Positions 33,001 through 33,821 of a stretch of DNA of 33,821 nt are shown in pieces. The first letter of the stretch is position 1, and every line of letters starts with the position of its first letter. The stretch comes from an uncultured Synergistales bacterium. Lineage in GTDB: Bacteria; Synergistota; Synergistia; Synergistales; Aminobacteriaceae. The notes beneath the pieces were generated by a model. The model saw only the letters and a program-made list of their open reading frames with translations. It did no database searches and had not been told where the DNA came from. Location: positions 1 to 33,821 of the forward strand of contig CAJOES010000013.1 in the NCBI GenBank assembly GCA_905233455.1, in the 5' to 3' direction. Position numbers and translations under genes: made by a program.

Positions 33001-33809
33001 GGTACACAACGTTCGTATTTCCTAAACCAGAACCAGAACCAGAGCCCGAGCCAGAACCAGAGCCAGAACCAGAGGATAATAATTCTGCGAACAACACACC
33101 CGGCAACAACACAGGCAGTTTGCCCGGAGGAAGTACAGGCACAGTAATACCGGGCGGGCTTTCTGTAACTGCAAAGATAGTAACTCCTTCCGCGGCTTCT
33201 GCAGCTGTTGTGGAAAGCTTCAGGCAAATACTTGAGAATATCGGCGATAATACACCGGTTGTTCCGGTAGCTTCCAGCAGCTTTGATGTAGAAAATGCAC
33301 CTAAGGTTGAAGAGGTTTTCTCTGCAGTCAGCAATGATCTTATGAATGCTGACACTCCTCAGATACTTGCAGCGGTTATTCCGACTATTACTGCAAACAC
33401 TACAGGTTTCTATATCTTTAAGTTAGATTTGAGCCATATACCGTCAAATCAGCGCATTTTCTGGTATCCGGACTATAAGAAGCTTGGTGTTGCGGCGGCA
33501 GACGATCTCAGCCCCAAAGCAGAGGTAGGCTACAATGAGTTCATGGACAAGAACGGAAATAAGGCTACTACTGCAGGTGACGGAGATATTAGTGTTGTAA
33601 CGTATCTTGCTGAAGGGACAACATATAATCCTATAGTAGCGGCGGAAGCTACACCTGAGGACGTAAGCACTATAAATAGCGGCACTTCAGGTAACGACGG
33701 CAGCGGTCCCGGAGGCGGTGGAAGCAGCGGCGGCTGTGATGCAGGCTTCTCCGTTGCAGGGCTCCTGATGCTTGCAGGAATTATGATGCTCAAGAAGAAC
33801 AACGCATAA
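30093..33809 (+). CDS. Large surface protein with Synergist-CTERM sorting signal
   Basis: 1238 residues. A signal peptide (KFFMFLLLFVAFMSVWHETVFA) starts the protein. The bulk is Tyr- and Asp-rich beta-like sequence with three diverged modules of about 270 residues. Each holds a (P)YxxFxxxxxxIxxIxW-(G/Y)(F/L)V/A-like strand pair (GIVWYFASAD, SIKWGLVKAIS, GIKWGFVKSAD), and about 100 residues later a WDF-like strand (HLKWDFYFDG, IYRWNFSVYA, YEWDFNINGS). Residues 979-994 are eight Pro-Glu repeats, a probable wall- or envelope-spanning spacer. The C-terminus has a Gly/Ser run, GGCDAG, a hydrophobic helix (VAGLLMLAGIMML) and KKNN. This is the Synergist-CTERM layout, where the Cys region is presumed to be processed and anchored at the surface. 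AGGAGG lies 12 bases before the ATG. Function beyond surface display unknown; adhesin-like or S-layer-like roles fit. Confidence 0.8.
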   Translation: MRKSYKFFMFLLLFVAFMSVWHETVFAQDSGPSFGIRYSRTFDVRLYGLQRPRYYYDTGYDGYYLGGDEEYLEDYAGVMGTLQVVSADSEYKGVTRLLKYYRNYYISMYGEGAVLNWYFPAAPSLNGSIVVPSSKDIYAKTTPNYAPYVGFVSDNREINGIVWYFASADFSSKSSTVKVNPDVTVKPNVSEVNISIYKNVLSGDRFVDEAVFEETLSNDADFSNRRVSFDAFVSNDIYIYVTVQSGDVHLKWDFYFDGEEYIGQSEREIPELTSADFTTQFIHDEAAYIYNSGIPYYDSYEDSNNSLTAVLSGKVSNDKGYWRFNHEYRAVLIYNDVVDDEGRPRETVIDTNYPDEYGNITFSTEFIARERRTVDYEIRAYSNSDEYELSGTVVNKGTLVIPASSDVRSREDQLRKYYFPYIEISKDAVNTKSIKWGLVKAISIDNEYYWSGYEVSYDNSVAVSPSSINVSGLKLSYNIYNYGYMPYTPYTTYSADFPADSTSFATYTVNQPNGQLNYLYVDFMDTATNIIYRWNFSVYAVADYTKAQMPAKTGNALKPHFYFEGKVNLVNGRPDYSRAEGTVNLDFVGKEYVSGDEYIYSKYIGNLVSSHDIPLMPVDGEQASVYHETNGDILTYDGHYDGHVHYESEYSIEGLTSKDTIFWEFPLSSDLNGKASVPNFRTLDKQLSTYVPYVEFKHEGVNVTGIKWGFVKSADEKATVVYPSGVDDMRLYVDYVITVMSKDYTFHEATKTLSVDFKPTADKFAPEDIDFKRWPELAIRSVYFAFEANGVDYEWDFNINGSDYNMRSVVNWGDLDSYPPLKLKIGETKAVKLVFSDDIYYYYRDSKWDDAYLSIHDISIISSDVSLDLGEPISREVQVGNSETEEDSTKVEYHDTITGITASFKGLKSGRTSVILTLRRIINYTRSGSSYYYEKYVTLPREIWVLNADGTDPADPSAISSANDKDYNPWYTTFVFPKPEPEPEPEPEPEPEPEDNNSANNTPGNNTGSLPGGSTGTVIPGGLSVTAKIVTPSAASAAVVESFRQILENIGDNTPVVPVASSSFDVENAPKVEEVFSAVSNDLMNADTPQILAAVIPTITANTTGFYIFKLDLSHIPSNQRIFWYPDYKKLGVAAADDLSPKAEVGYNEFMDKNGNKATTAGDGDISVVTYLAEGTTYNPIVAAEATPEDVSTINSGTSGNDGSGPGGGGSSGGCDAGFSVAGLLMLAGIMMLKKNNA
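33027..33074 (+). repeat. In-frame hexanucleotide repeat encoding (Pro-Glu)8
   Basis: Eight degenerate CCAGAA/CCAGAG units. Changes in copy number would keep the frame, altering only spacer length. Confidence 0.9.
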
Positions 33810-33821
33810 TACGCGCAGTCT

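Noticed and set aside
33027-33074. Pro-Glu repeat as a phase switch
   Set aside because: The unit is six bases and degenerate, so copy changes keep the frame.

Overview
The window looks like a chromosome segment of a Synergistota bacterium, probably an anaerobe from a gut or rumen. The strongest marker is the C-terminus of the last protein: a Gly/Ser-rich stretch, a GGCDAG motif, a hydrophobic helix and a short Lys tail. This matches the Synergist-CTERM sorting signal. Other genes fit an anaerobe living on organic acids and amino acids: TAXI-type TRAP transport, an iron-sulfur tartrate dehydratase, and an exported FMN/FAD reductase without heme. Ribosome binding sites sit 9-13 bases from the start, and TTG or GTG starts recur.

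Layout. (1) 1-4371, minus strand: a tightly overlapping operon of a winged-helix protein, an AAA-type ATPase, and a Cas4/RecB-like nuclease fused in frame to a pilin-like membrane protein; a further gene runs off the left edge. (2) 4521-7882, plus: an SLC13-type anion transporter, a small ORF built of degenerate in-frame repeats, and both tartrate dehydratase subunits. (3) 8070-10331, minus: a reductase with two FMN-binding domains and an FAD domain; divergent from it, a large MscS-type channel. (4) 12775-15888, plus: TAXI binding protein and fused TRAP permease. (5) 15986-20557, plus: opine-dehydrogenase-like protein, ornithine-cyclodeaminase-like protein, LicC-like cytidylyltransferase and APC permease. 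This cluster carries two different pentanucleotide repeat tracts, (GACAC)8 and (GACCA)7, each behind the same roughly 35-bp leader. (6) 20582-23050, minus: tRNA-Gln, glmU, prs. (7) 23158-29421: LD-carboxypeptidase, ftsH, two small secreted proteins, rlmN, GDP-fucose synthase. (8) 29485-33809, plus: queH and a 1238-residue Synergist-CTERM surface protein whose putative promoter has a 13-A run in its spacer.

How the genes may work together. Regions 2 and 3 suggest uptake of a C4 acid such as tartrate, dehydration to oxaloacetate, and an exported reductase able to use an external acceptor. Regions 5 to 8 are largely envelope biology: GlmU supplies UDP-GlcNAc, Fcl makes GDP-fucose, the LicC-like enzyme probably makes a CDP-activated decoration, and the last gene is a surface protein. 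Three simple-sequence tracts lie where slippage would switch envelope-related genes, which suggests a phase-variable surface.

Most noteworthy are the paired repeat-leader modules, the poly-A promoter, the nuclease-pilin fusion with its ATPase and winged-helix partners, and the repeat-built small ORF. All functions are inferred from reading the sequence; no database search was possible.
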